DNA of 64,000 nucleotides. Origin: Cristatella mucedo (Eukaryota > Bryozoa > Phylactolaemata > Cristatellidae). The position numbers were made by a program, and so were the translations under genes. The DNA lies in the NCBI GenBank assembly GCA_009760855.2, contig WPIO01000027.1, forward strand, positions 654,501 to 718,500, in the 5' to 3' direction. Shown here in pieces: positions 11,040-23,110 of this stretch. A model generated the notes under the pieces. It was not told the origin of the DNA. It saw only the letters and a program-made list of their open reading frames with translations, and did no database searches. Positions within the stretch are counted from its first letter, which is position 1, and the number at the start of each line of letters is the position of its first letter.

Positions 11040-12060
11040 AACCTGGATCGCTCAAAACCGGTTGCAGATTGCAGTCCTATGCTCTTCCTTTAATTTAACA
11101 TGGTTTGTAGTCCAGTGGAATCAGACTTTCGAATAAATTATTGTTAGTTCACCAGACAATAAGTTGGCAGTAGTCTATCACTCCCCACGTGCCAAGTTCT
11201 CTTTTAATTCCGACTTCTTCGATCTCATCTCGAATCAGATTTTAAACCGAACACACAAACACACACACACGCACGCTCACACACATATATATATATATAT
11301 GTGTGTGTGTGTGCGCCTGTGTGAGTGTTTGTGTGTGTGTGTGTCTAACGGAAGCTGCAATGTACGATCCTAAATTCAACGACAATAAAACCAACTTACT
11401 AGTTATGGGCACACCAAGTGGATTCTCAGAAATAGGACAAACTAATGCTCAAAATCGGATCTTCGTGTCGAGGCTGCAGGAAATGTAGGTTTCCTGTTGC
11501 AATTTGACCTTTTATTAGACGGCCATGTAAGCTCCACAGTCATGTTCTATGCTTTTAGATGCAATACACTGTTTCAATTCAGGCTTACTTAGACACGAAT
11601 AAATCAACAAAGTTGGTCCATGCATTTGTGACAATCGATCACCAGCTCTCCCTAATCATATTGTTTACCAACAACTCGTACGAACCTCAAATCTTTTGGA
11701 GGCTGTGCCTTTAGTTGGTATTGTTTCAAAGCCTGGAATTCACTTTCGACTCGTGACACGACTTCCGTCTACTTGACGACACTTAAAAAGAAGATATAAA
11801 CCTATCTATGTATCACAGCATTAAGCAGATCTATATGATTACATGTGCCGACACAGTGTATGCTCTCACTAACCAAATATGTATGCTGACCGTAAGCTTG
11901 TCACCCCTAACTGATCTTATACTTGATGGTATCGAACATGGTGCTGTTAACCATTATACCGTGCTCCTTTTAAAGCAAATGTAAAGAACCTAGAAAGAGT
12001 TTACGCTATTGGAGAGGGCTATACAAACCTCTTCTTATAATTATAATTACTATTATAGTT
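11040..12060 (+). mobile_element. LINE fragment with internal deletion and microsatellite
   Basis: It begins in the endonuclease part of the LINE (LAVVYHSPRAKFSFNSDF near 11165). It then jumps across a CA/TG repeat directly to the region after the RT motifs (KTNLLVMGTPSG near 11388) and runs to a decayed terminal hairpin and AT-rich tail at 11990-12060. About 1.3 kb of the RT region is missing. Confidence 0.75.
11252..11343. repeat. (CA)n-(TA)n-(TG)n inverted microsatellite
   Basis: A CA-rich tract, a central ATATATATATAT and a TG-rich tract form a near-palindrome of about 90 bases. Interruptions are partly mirrored in the arms, such as GCACGCTCACAC against GTGTGAGTG. Confidence 0.9.
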
Positions 12061-12889
12061 ATATTACTCATTCAAGCCCAGTCACGTAGAATCATTGGCT
12101 TGTAATGGCCATACCGATATTTACAGGTAAGATTATCACCTGGCTAGAATTGGGTTGGACTGTAAATCGCAACGTTCTGCTTGTGGGAAAAGCAGATTGA
12201 CTGCTTCTGAATTGTTACCCGTGAACTGGTTCTAAAATTTAAGCACTTTGCTGCAGATTCTTGATCATACATTAGGTCATACTAAAGAATGTCGGTGTCC
12301 ATCTTTCATGTCGAAGAAAAATGGTAAAGGTCTTAGCTATGGCTGCACGAGTGTGACAGCAAAACAGATCATGTGCTTGTTAATTCGCAGGGTCGGCCCT
12401 TAGATCGGCCTAGATACCAGCCCTTGCCTTAGAGGATTTAACTAGGGACAGTTGACAAGGGTCTAGCCAAGCAGAACCCGGGGAAGGAGGCATTAGTTAA
12501 CCACTAGCCGATGTGCTAATCTGACAGGGTGATGTACACAGGTTAGAATGAGGCTTTGGGCAGATGTAGTCATGATGTAGACCGACTGATCATGCTGCAA
12601 AAAGCACTAGGCTGGTAGCCAGTCACAAGAATGCCATTGGCCATCTATCAGCATACATTAACTAAATGCCTGGCTGATAGTCAGGCACCGGAATTCCATC
12701 AGCCTAGTGCTGGGAGCTGATGAGCAAAATGAATAAACTTAAGAATGTACACCGAGAGATGGGTTCTAGGGAGTAGCAGCTATGCACGAGTTTATGAGTT
12801 GAGATGAAAGAGAATAACAGGAAGATCACTGATAGATCTCGGGGCAGCAGTGTCAGTAGCTCAAGCCAGAGACTGAGCTGCAAAGCCAG
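12061..12889. other. Intergenic, with a ~107-bp inverted repeat
   Basis: No coding signal. An imperfect palindrome is bounded by GCACTAGGCTG (12604-12614) and CAGCCTAGTGC (12700-12710), with a further internal GGCTGATAGTCAGGC-like stem. It may be a small MITE-like element; similar CTGGCTGATAGCTAGGCA wording occurs near 61880. Confidence 0.45.
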
Positions 12890-13345
12890 TATGCTGCACG
12901 GCTAGTAGGCATCACAGCAAAGGTACAACTGAGTGTCATTTGCGTACACGTGTAAGCCTAGAGTGTACCTGGCAATCGCATCGGCTTGAGGAAGAGTACA
13001 CTGAGTTAAGAACGACACCAAGCACTGAGGTACCCCCTGTTTCAGAGGTTCCTCAGATGATCTTTGTTCATTCACATCAATACTCTCTAGTATCCCACTG
13101 AGATAGAAATTGAACGATTGCAATGCACTGATTTTTCAGTGTCAGTGACGCCCAGGTGAGGAGCTTAAGAAGGACTCGGGAATCGATAGTATCAAAAGTG
13201 GCCAAAAGGCATAGCAAAACAAGTAGAGAGGCTGCACCTAAGTCGGCCTTTCTAAGTAGGTCGTTATACATCTAAAGCAATGCCGACTCTAAGTAATTCA
13301 TGCTAAAATCAGACTTGAACTTGCTAGTCAGCTTGAAATATTCTT
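12890..13345 (-). mobile_element. LINE reverse-transcriptase fragment
   Basis: Minus-strand frames encode decayed RT motifs: DTIDSRVLLKLL near 13200, ESIDVNEQRSSEEPLKQGVPQ near 13080-13025, and YANDTQLYLC near 12930, where the catalytic YADD has become YAND. Truncated at both ends. Confidence 0.8.
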
Positions 13346-15120
13346 TATATGGGTTTAATATTTGAGTAGGCTGAATGTAGGATGGCTTGAAGTATGACTT
13401 ACAGTCGGCAGCAGGAGAGAGGATGTTGCTAGGTAGAAAATATCGAGCGAGAGTCTTATAATTTGGGAATTGAAGCGAACATGAAGCCGGAGTAGCTAAC
13501 GTTACACAAGCGAAATAATGAAAACTGTGATTTATAGAGGCCAGTGGACACGAGGGAGGTAGGATTAGATAACTAGAGCAGCAGCATTTCAGCTTGGTAT
13601 AATGGAGCCAAGCCACTGCTGGACTTTTCAGTTAGTGTAAGAATTGTGCTAATAAATGCCGAACCTCAGCTGTGGAATATTTTGCTGCCTGATAAGTAGC
13701 AGGGCCGGCTTTTTAGAGCAAGTTCGGTTAGCTAAACTCACAACCATCAGATTACCTATCCTCCAGCTTTTCTGGCACCTCGAGGCAGCACCAACGAAGA
13801 CCAAACGAATGCTGGTACAAACGCAAACGCAATCGCATCCAATGCCTGCCATTCAAGGGTTGAGCCACAGGCCTAATTTCTGACTACGAATTTCATATGG
13901 CCAACGACGTCATCGTCGTCGTAATATACCTATTGGCTCTGACGAAACCACTCGTGTACCTCAAGTACCCTCTAAAAGAAACCGTCATCTACGAATCTAT
14001 CCTTCTTCCACCCAGTTCTCTGACAGGGAGCCGCCAACTGCATAGCCACAGACTAGCTAGTCCGATGTCGGTGATTCGAGCCTCCAGAAGAACATGTAAG
14101 TCAAAAACTCAAGCAGCCTTTAAATGGTAGTACAGATATCCGGGAAGCTCCTGGCTTAGTAGAGGCCTAAACCCTGTTAGTCGAGGCTGCACCAGTTTAC
14201 ATTTGGCTTATATGCATATAATGTTCGGGAACATTGTCCAACGTGCAAGCCGACTTTCCATCTTGCTGAGCTGATCCATCAATTCTTTAAGCACCTATCT
14301 TTCTGCTTACTTGTGCAAGTTTGCTAAGCACACCTACTACTAGCCACAGTCGCCATGGGCTTGAATGCAAATAATACTTGCTTATTGCTAATAATAAGGG
14401 ATATATATATATATATATATAAATTGTTCTAAATCTGGTTTTAAGGTACTTTACAAGTGCTGGAAACAATATTATAGTTTGGTTAGTCATATTGAGCAAG
14501 ATTTAAGCACACACAGTCATGCACTAACTTCTTGCACCGTAGACAGAGCAAAGTCTTCAACGAGTGGGTAGATGCTGCTATCTTTGAAGATTTAAGTACG
14601 ATGTTGTCACGACTTTCAAAATTCACCAGCGTATAGCTGGCAGACACTCAAAACTGGCACAGTGTGATTGTTAGCTAGCAGCCAGCGACGACAATTAGCA
14701 GTCTTTTTCTATTCTTAAAAATAACTTTGTAAAGCATCCCCAGAGAAATTAATCTCTTGCTCGGCACTTTAAATTTGCTGCAAAAGGAGCAGCATGAATT
14801 ACAAGTATAGAAAATTAGTTTAAGTTCAGGTACTTTTCCACTCATTGCAGCTGAAGGACTGACCATGGAACAAGAAAGGGCAAGGTATCGTCTTTGGGCA
14901 AGGTATCGTCTAGGCCAATATTCAACAGCGTAGAAACGACTCGTGTGCAGCAGCACAGTAGAGCCACCAGTGGGCAATACTCACTAAATGGTACTCAGCT
15001 GGGTTAAGTGCAAAAATAAGACACACACAAGCATCGTTTAATAAAGTCATGCATATTAACAATCCATAGAAAAATTTGCAGTTTCAAGCACTTACCCTAC
15101 ACCTTCGAATGTCTGCTACC
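13346..15120. other. No gene recognised; one LINE 3' tail and a short (TA)n
   Basis: 13650-14130 is somewhat GC-richer and holds short open frames on both strands (e.g. 13656-13883 plus, 13897-14130 plus) without a recognisable family. 14400-14421 is a (TA)n run. 14718-14800 is a minus-strand LINE 3' end with a decayed hairpin (AAAGCATCC ... GGCACTTT). Confidence 0.4.
14718..14800 (-). mobile_element. LINE 3'-terminal fragment
   Basis: Read on the minus strand, the family's 3' end is recognisable: GCAGCAAATTTAAAGTGCC, then AGAGATTAATTTCTCTGGGG, then ATGCTTTACAAAG. Only the terminal ~80 bases are recognisable. Confidence 0.55.
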
Positions 15121-15320
15121 AAAACTTGTTGAAGTTCAGCTTTGCAAGAAAGCAAAGAGTATTTGTGTTTCACGCAACCTCCAAGCAGCCCAACTGTGAG
15201 GCTGAGAATGTCACAACTCTTTTAGCTGTGATCATACGTTTTTCGATACTGGTTGGTCTTTTTGGAGGGCATAAACCACCTCAGCCAGGCGAAGACTGCA
15301 ATAATTGTACTGTACTCTAG
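15121..15320 (+). other. Possible exon relic similar to a segment at 63.7 kb
   Basis: An open frame ends at the TAG at 15320 with a hydrophobic stretch and Cys pair (SILVGLFGGHKPPQPGEDC). The DNA around TTTTTGGAGGGCATAAACCACC resembles GTTTGGAATGCATAAACCAACC near 63725, again in a hydrophobic context. It could be a duplicated signal-peptide-type exon. It lies just upstream of the family B relic, but a link is only inferred. Confidence 0.25.
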
Positions 15321-15483
15321 CAAGCCAGCTACTAATGGTCTAGTAAATAGATAGCTCAGTAGCCTACAAATTCGCCTGTGGTAAGACGCCGAAATTGTGC
15401 AGCTGGAACAACTTGGATGTCAGAATGAGAATGAGTGATGTCTTGCTAACAAATGTGTGGGAGAACACTTTGCCGACATGTCC

Positions 15484-15682
15484 GTGCTCGTTAACGTTGC
15501 CAAAACCCGCCAAGGAATTGGTCCTTGGTTTACACAGAGGAACTGTCGCATACAGAGCTACACAATCCCCAGAATCCAAGTTCTGGTCATATAGGCCTTA
15601 ATTGATGGTGCTGTCGTAATTTAAAGTGGTGGTTCGAAAAAGGATACTGCTGATAATTAAGACCTCTCATGAATAGACTGGC
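15484..15682 (+). pseudogene. Family B relic exon, broken
   Basis: The DNA and its translation resemble the candidate last exon at 28367-28560: the TLP...KPAKELVL start, a Thr-Gln stretch, and the shared tail AAGACCTCTCATGAATAGAC against AAGACCGCTCATGACTAGAC. A TAA at 15599-15601 and later stops break the frame. Function unknown. Confidence 0.45.
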
Positions 15683-15974
15683 TCAGAAGAAGCACACCAC
15701 ATTGCTTGCGATATCAATGACTACCATTAAAATTAGTGCTATTCATTGAGGAGAACTCAAAAATAAATATTGCAGAAAACCTTTGCCTGAAGGGAGAGAT
15801 ACTTTTAGAAATGACTTTGAATTGGTAGTGTGGAATCTTGTCTAAGGTTGAAAATGCATCCAATCATATTTTAAGTGATAAAAACCTACCTCATCTTACT
15901 GTTTTGGTCCATCAATTTTGGAGATTGAATGGTGGCTATCTAGCACCAAAAGGCATGTACAGCAAGGGTGCTTA

Positions 15975-16492
15975 CATGCACGACAGATTTTGTCACTCAC
16001 TTTCAGGTCCTTTAATGTTAAGCTCCATCCTACCTATCCGTTCCAGTCGCCAACCAGGCGAAGCATAGTTCGACCTGTTTTTCGGAATCTAACTGTTTAA
16101 CTATACCTCCAACAAACCCCAAATTCTTTGGGAAAAGTGCCTATTGTTCTTATGTTTCCAAAGCCTGGAGCTCACTCAAGACCTGCCTAACGACACCTCC
16201 TGACCAGTCGACATTTAGAAAAAAAGCTAAATGCGCACCATGTGTATTTATGGCAGCTTGTTGTGGGTCCATGTGATTCCACCTGTATGTGCTTGTGCAT
16301 GCTGCCACTGTTGCATGCTGCTACTAACCATGCTTTCATGCTGACCCTGTGCATGTCACTCCAACCATGCTAATCTTGTTTACTGAGCATGCTACCACTA
16401 ACCATTTGACCGGGTTTGCTTTTCAGAAAACGTAAAGTGCCTAGAAAGAGATTGAGTTTTCTGATGGATCAATGTATTATCATTATTATTTT
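15975..16492 (+). mobile_element. LINE 3' fragment
   Basis: C-terminal ORF2 remnants (TDFVTHFQVL-type frames near 15985, then the FRNLTV remnant near 16085), the GCATGCTGCCACT-rich 3' region and the terminal TAAAGTGCCTAGAAAGAGATTG hairpin start near 16434, followed by an ATT tail. Confidence 0.8.
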
Positions 16493-19400
16493 CATATTGG
16501 CTTGCGAATCCATAGCGAAATACGCACAAACTTTGAGTGAGCTCTTTACCAAGCTCTTAGGCAATACACCTGCATAGTTTTTGTTGCTTTGTGGAGTTGT
16601 ACACTGGGGTTTCTGCGTAATGCTGCAGTGTTCTTAAGCTAGCAGAGTTTTTTTTAATGTAGCAGCAAAATAAAAGTAATATCGGCTAGTTAATTTGAAA
16701 TACCAATAATGCTCGGCCAAAACTACCTATGCTTGTGCACAATTAGGGCAAGGAAAAACGAAATTGTTTGTTTGCCGTTCCAAGATGTATGATTTGTCGA
16801 GAGCAAGGACTTTTGTAGCAGATTTTTCTCCTCCAGCTGCTTAGTTAAACATTAACTTTTCGCATGGTATGGAATGACATAATGCCTACTAGCCATTTCA
16901 GCAGGAAGAGATATGTATGGTCATATTTCTTCCTTTCTATGCAGTAGCATAAGCGTTTAGCACTATCTGCAAATAAAAAACACCTGCCCATTTTTACTAG
17001 GGAAGGGAGAAAAACTTACAGTTCTGGACACAGTTACTCGATCAACTATGGTAATGATCTTGTCGGAAATATACATCGTTTTAGTAGAATGTCTACTCTG
17101 CACCTGTTCACGGCACAGCTAAAACAAAGGCCAGCTTCTTATATCAAAGGCTCATCTCACCCCGGCCTTTGTGGCTTAGCCATATGTGTTGCTGGAAAGG
17201 CTGTGGGGCCATTAATTCCTTCGACTTTGTCAAGGACCGGCAGCTCGTGTCTTATTGCAAAGCTGCAGCTGTGCATTAGTTGAAAGAGCCAGTGGGCTGC
17301 ATTGACAAAGTAACTACTACTACTTTCTTAAATAGAACCATGAAAAATTCGTGGAGTAATATTAGTACCACTAACATTATTACAGCTATTGCTGCCGAAG
17401 CTACAGCAGCAGCCTGCCTGAGGCTGCAGCTGCTGCTAGTAAAGTTACCGCAGATGCTGCCACTTATCTGATTATCGGGTAAAGTAATGGCGACTATTGC
17501 ATAATACCTTAGTTAAAATAAATGCCTTTTCGTATAAGCGTGCTGGTTAGGCAGTATGCTAGTTTGCCAGAAAAAAAGGAAGATGGACGCCTTAACGTCT
17601 GCACTTACTAGACTAGGGAAAATCACATGATTACAGAAAACGCTGTAAGAAATAGGTACGTGTATATCTAGTCTTTTAATTGGATCAGTTAGAGTTTTGT
17701 ATTTTGTTAACCAGTAGCAAGTTTCAAACTTTGGGAGCACACTTGCTACATGAGTTAATTCCACAGGATTTGAGTTTATTAGCAGCAAGCTGAATGAGTA
17801 GGATCTTGTGTGACATTCTTTTAGGATTTTGCAAATCTCTGTATGCTGGAGAGCATGCACAAGCTTTAAATCACGCAAAGGGGGTTAACACTCGGCATGT
17901 CGTCTGTTCTGTTGTCAATGGCGTTAGTTGAGAAGGTTGCCACTTTTTCTGCTGTTCCTCTAGGTTCATGCTGGTAATACTGCAGCGGGACAGCCTATTT
18001 CTCCGGTTGAAGTCATTGCGAAAAGAACAGTGGACCCGGTTGTGCACGTACACAGTATACAGGACTATGAAGGCCATCGCGACCACCAAACTTCAGCTTG
18101 GCTATCTGCGATGGTTTATAAACTACTTGCCGTATTTCAATTTGTTTTTTTTCAGATTTGGGGTTGGTCTCACTAATTCACATACTTAGTAATCCAACTA
18201 AAAATTCTATTAGTCCCATAACTCTCTCATTTATTCTATTTACTTCTCCATTATGCTCTCACATCACCGGATCTACTACATAAAGTCATCTCAATGTCGC
18301 TCAAACTGAATTTAAGTCGTTTAAAGATCAATCCATCTGCAACTATGAACTACAAATGTCTGGAACTCACACATCTATTTGTGCAGTTAGATGATATCCT
18401 AGTGCTTCTTGGCTACAGCACCACCTTCGACACACGAGGGTATAGTTTCTCTGCTGACCCGGCGGTGAACCACTGTTAGGAGTGATATCTGGACAGGCGG
18501 TGCACAGCTGTGGTCGGCCTCAGATGTGACTTCAACACAGTCTGCTAATGTTCTTCATTCTAACACGCTGGTCTGCAAATGTTGGGTTCACCATCAGGGT
18601 CGGCCTGCGAACAGCTGTGGTATACCTCTAATTAATTGTCGGTGTCGGCCGTTGCACAGCTGCTGTCAAGGAGTGGGACTCAAGTAGAAGATAGGGGAGA
18701 AGAGAGTTGGGCTCCCCTCTGCTCCGTGCATCGTAGAGTAAACTTTTCGGGTTGGTCATCGGCTGGCGTTTCTGTGCCTGCGTGAACCAAACGACCGTGT
18801 GCTAGCTACCAGTATCAGCAACGGCCTTTCATCATTTGCCCAATGCTAAGCAGCATCAGCTCTGGCAACATGTAGCTTTAACGAATTGTAATCGCCTATG
18901 TTTTGTCACAGTGAGCTTCGCATGTGCACGATTCAGTATACTTTACTAACCATGGCCCGTACTAAACGGTCACTGTTGGTGTCTCCATTCTTGCTTCAGC
19001 TTGCCTGTCTAGGTGTGATTCGTTCACATTAGGGATACCTTGAATGACGCTAACCGTTGGGTAACAATAATCTTGCTGGGAGTACTCAAGCGCCGGGGTA
19101 TGTAAATTTTCCATCGGGTCAATATAGTCGACTACTTTTATTAGATTCGGGTGAATTAATCCTACGATATGAGCAAGAATTATTTCTAATAAGTAAGCTT
19201 TGGTAAGAAAATGAGATGCCCTATAACCACTCAACAGAGCCTTTAATTCACTATCATACTTAATGAGGAGCCAGGGCCAGGTCAGTGAGTATATAGGGTA
19301 TTAAGGGCGTCATGGAAACAAGTTTTGATGCAGAATCTTTAGGTCACCGGCTAGTGCACTTGGGCTCATACCAATGGACACAAGAGTAGCAACTTACCAT

Positions 19401-19767
19401 GATTGTAATGTCGAAATTCAATTGTTTCGGTTACCTGTGATATCACTGTTTAGGCATGAACAAATCTTGGCAATGCGACATAGCTGAAAGTTGAAAGACT
19501 TTACTGTAAAGCAGATGATGTTATCTAGCAAGAGGAAACTTCGAAACAGGACACTCACTGCTCGAGAATACTACCGGAGATTAGCTAGGATACCACATTG
19601 GCCAGGCCAGGCTTTACTACTTTCCGAGTTACAACTTGCGAATCTATAATTATTAGTTAGGTTCGATCGTGCTTTAATGTGAGAAGGTCAAATGCCATCC
19701 TAGTGAATACGTCATTTGTACAAGCTGCTTTGGATTAAAGAGAGCTCATGATAATGATGATAAGGGC

Positions 19768-19769
<2 letters not shown>
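16493..19769. other. About 3.3 kb with no recognised gene
   Basis: Holds several short frames (17878-17513 minus, 121 codons; 19234-18962 minus, 90 codons; 17280-17471 plus) without a family I recognise and without clear exon borders. 18480-18670 has a loose repeat of GTCGGCC ... CACAGCTG, seen three times. It may contain real exons, but none can be supported. Confidence 0.35.
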
Positions 19770-19843
<74 letters not shown>

Positions 19844-20729
19844 AGAGACAGCGACAGACAGAAAAAGACAGACAGCAACAGTGAGGAAGAGACAGAGACA
19901 GACAGAAACAGAGACAATGACACAGACAGAAACAGAGTTAAAGACAGAGAGACAATGACAGAGACAGAGACCGAGACAGAGACAGAGACAAAGACAAAGA
20001 CAGAGACAGAGACAGAGACAGAATCAGAGACAGAGACAGAATCAGAGACAGAGACCGGGACAGAGACAGAGACACAGGCAGAAACAGAGAAAGAGACAGA
20101 GACGAAGAATGAGACACAGGTAGAAACAGAGACAGGGACGGAGGCAAAAATAGAGACAGATTCAGAGACTGAAGCAGAGACAGAGACACACTCAGAAACA
20201 GAGACAGAGACAGACAGAGACAGAGACAGAGTTAGAGACAGAGACAGAGACACGGGCAGAAACAGAGACCGAGACGGAGACAGAGATACCGGCGGAAACA
20301 AAGACAAAGACAGAGGCAGAGACACAGGCAGAAACAGAGAGAGACAGACAGACAGAAACGGAGACAGAGACAGAGACATATACAGAGATAGAGACAGATA
20401 CACAGGCAGACAGAGACATAGACAGAGACTGAGGCAAAGACGGAGACAGAGACGGAGACAGTGACAAAAACCAAGACAGAAACAGAGACACAGACAGACA
20501 GACAGAGACAGTTCGGACAGACGGAGACAGACGGAGACAGACGGAGACAGACGGAGACAGACGGAGACAGACGGAGACAGACGGAGACAGACGGAGACAG
20601 ACGGAGACAGACGGAGACAGACGAAGACAGACGGAGACAGACGGAGACAGACGGAGACAGGCGGAGACAGACGGAGACAGGCGGAGACAGACGGAGACAG
20701 ACAGAGACAGACGGAGACAGACATAGAGA
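19770..20729 (+). repeat. Giant purine microsatellite, (GA)n then (GAGACA)n then (GACGGAGACA)n
   Basis: Pure (GA)n spans 19770-19842. A degenerate 6-bp GAGACA field with many variants spans about 19940-20510. A clean 10-bp ACGGAGACAG array spans about 20515-20720. The blocks change abruptly. All six frames are open over long distances, and the apparent Ser/Leu/Val or Thr/Glu/Arg proteins are artefacts. Confidence 0.97.
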
Positions 20730-20755
20730 GAGCAATTAATATTAAAGTAAAACAA

Positions 20756-21244
20756 TGTTTCGCTGATGTAAAAATATGGGCCTTGATTTTGCTTGCTATT
20801 ACAGTGGTGGGATTGTGAGTATAAGTTGTTGAAAGAAGTACACTGAGAACATATCTATGTGTGCCACAAACTTGAAATGCTGCATGTATGCAGTGTATTA
20901 CCAGTTAAAAGCCCCACTCATCTTTCACTAGACATCTTTCACGATATACAGACTTGAAAACATAACAATGAAGTGCTGGTATGGCTACGGCGAAATTGTG
21001 TCAGACAAGGATTTGGTGATCGATAACATTAAATGCTACCAAGAGATCAAGCAGAGTCCGTTAAGAAACTTCAACTTCATCACCCGACCATGTTTAGCTG
21101 CCTCAACGACTTTAAAAATATTTAATATGCCAAGCTTTAATATAAAATACCAAGTAAGAAGCTCTGACACTTTCAGTAACTATGATCCTCAAGATACATT
21201 GAAATAATGCTGAATCAATAAGGGGAGGCTCAGATAATTGTATT
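20756..21244. other. No gene recognised
   Basis: A 79-codon plus-strand frame (20968-21207) is present, but no family or splice context is recognisable. Confidence 0.3.
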
Positions 21245-21700
21245 ATAGTAGCAGTCACTCGTAACAGTCACTCAAAGTGCCGACCGAGTTTTCCTGTGAC
21301 CTGGCGACCTGCCTCTTCCACCGGGATGCCAAATCTGATGCTGGGCCAGATCGTCTTGATGCTCTCCTACAATGAGTGCTCCCAACTCGAGTGGCCGAGG
21401 ACACCAGCTTGATGTCACCACAGTATAAGGACAAAGTGGCCCTAAGCCTTGGCAGTGCGTATAATAGTAGTAAATAGCATGGAAGTAGCAGCTCGGGACT
21501 GCTGGAAACGATGTGCCACAGCCGGCTGCAGGAGAGCATTTGTCGTTGCATAAGAATAGTGGAAGCTAGTTTCACAGTCTAGGACCTGTGGAGCTAAATC
21601 TCCCATAGCAAACTGTCTGCAAGGGGATGAATGGAAAACAGCTATTGTATTGTCCATACATGACTTGAGGGCACAAGGAGTCTGAAACAGGTGCAGCTGT
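21245..21700 (-). mobile_element. Second LINE family (element II), 3' ORF fragment
   Basis: Minus-strand text matches the plus-strand element at 22.3-23.1 kb: CTTCCACTATTCTTATGCAA against CTTCCACAATTCTTATGCAA, and CCCGAGCTGCTACTT in both. It covers the last part of the ORF. It lies in opposite orientation to, and just upstream of, the plus-strand fragment. Confidence 0.65.
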
Positions 21701-22249
21701 TAAGCTTGTAGTAAAGGAAGCCTACCTGTGGCAAGCCACTCTCTCTCTCTCTCTCTCTGTTCGTCCTGGCAGATGATCTTGGTTTATAATCTGGCACATT
21801 CACCGGCCTGCATGCTCTGGTGTGGGCTGCAGATGGGGCCGTCCTGCCGCTGGGCTAGCTGTTTAGGCAGGAAAAGTGCTGCTTGGTCTCCCAATGAGGC
21901 AATAATTCCGTGCCTGCTTCCAGCTCTCGCACGGCCGACACATCCCGAGCTATCACAAAATGAGTCCGTGACCTACCTCAGAGCCCCACAGGGTCTCGAG
22001 TGGCTTGGGGCTGATATTAAGCAGGCATGTTCATCCTTGACAGGGACTGTTGCTGGAGCTGTAGATGTAATGAGAATGTTATGAGGCAAATTCCGCTAGC
22101 TTAAATTGCCATATCTTTTAACTAGGTGCATCTGAAGCCATTCTCCACCTTATAGGACGTTGAGAAATGTACAGAATCCCATTCTCAATTAAGACGAACA
22201 CGAGCTAAGTTTGTAATTGGTCTAAGCACTCATTAGCATCTCACTGCTC
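21701..22249. other. GC-richer stretch between the element II fragments
   Basis: Contains a short (CT)n at 21741-21760 and a 118-codon plus-strand frame (21728-22084). GC content is higher than its neighbours. It may be part of a further retroelement, but no motif is recognised. Confidence 0.35.
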
Positions 22250-23110
22250 TTCTCATAGGTGATGCTGTTGTGCCACCATCACCACGTGCTCGTAATTTAA
22301 GAGTCGTTTTTGACAGCTGCCTAAATTTTAAAAGCATCACTCAGAGGCCTACTTCTACAGCTGACCATCGCGTTCAATCCCTATCCAAGATTAGGAGCTG
22401 TCTGCCACAGTGGCTTGCAAAAAACTTAACTAGCTCATTAGTTCTGTCTCAGCTTGATTATAGTAATTCTCTTTTGGCTGGGCTACCAAAGAAAGCAACT
22501 AGGCCAATGCAACCGACTATGAATAGGGCTGCAAGGCCCGTCTTCAAGTCCCTGAGGTTTGAGCATGTGTCTCCTTTGCTAAAAGAGCTAGGATGGCTGC
22601 CGGTGGAGCAACGGATATAGAGCAAAGTTCTTACATTGACCCACAAGGCCAGCCATGGCTTGGCTCCTTCGTACCTAGCTGAACCACTGCACCAGTTTCA
22701 GCCTGTTCACTCCCCAGGTCCTGTGTGGACAATCAATTAGCTGTTCCATTTCTCTGCTTAAAGACCTTTGGCGACAGAAGCTGTAGCTCTGCAGGTCATA
22801 GACTGTAGAGCTCGCTTCCACAATTCTTATGCAATGACCACTATTCTCCAACTGCCGACTGTGGCTCATCGTTTTCAGTGGTCCCGAGCTGCTACTTGCA
22901 TGCTACTCACTACCTCAACTGCTCTCCTGACTCTGCTATGCTTACCACTTTCTCTTTGTTGCGTGAGACGAAGTCTGTTGGCTACCAAATGCGTACCGAA
23001 AGTCGCTTAGGCTATGAATAGGGTGTAAAAAAACTCTCCTGTATTACACCCACATAGTCCTTACGGCTTTGTGGAGTTATGGACAGAGATACATTACATT
23101 ACATGATCTC
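22250..23110 (+). mobile_element. Second LINE family (element II), 3' part with ACATT tail
   Basis: An open frame (22270-22620) shows the non-LTR C-terminal pattern: ARNLRVVFDSCLNF, then SQLDYSNSLLAGLP, then LKELGWLPVEQRI. It is a different sequence from the dominant family. The 3' end is GTTATGGACAGAGATACATTACATTACAT, a tail of the ACATT type rather than ATT with a hairpin. Broken after 22620. Confidence 0.8.

Noticed and set aside
17281-17470. Possible additional copy of the family X last exon (Ala-rich stretch)
   Set aside because: The composition is similar (GCAGC/GCTGC words), but neither strand gives the CTESC motif, the splice sites or the SLY end.
19735-20755. Long Ser/Val/Leu- or Thr/Glu/Arg-rich open frames
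   Set aside because: All are translations of GAGACA-type repeats with unit lengths free of stops, so not genes.
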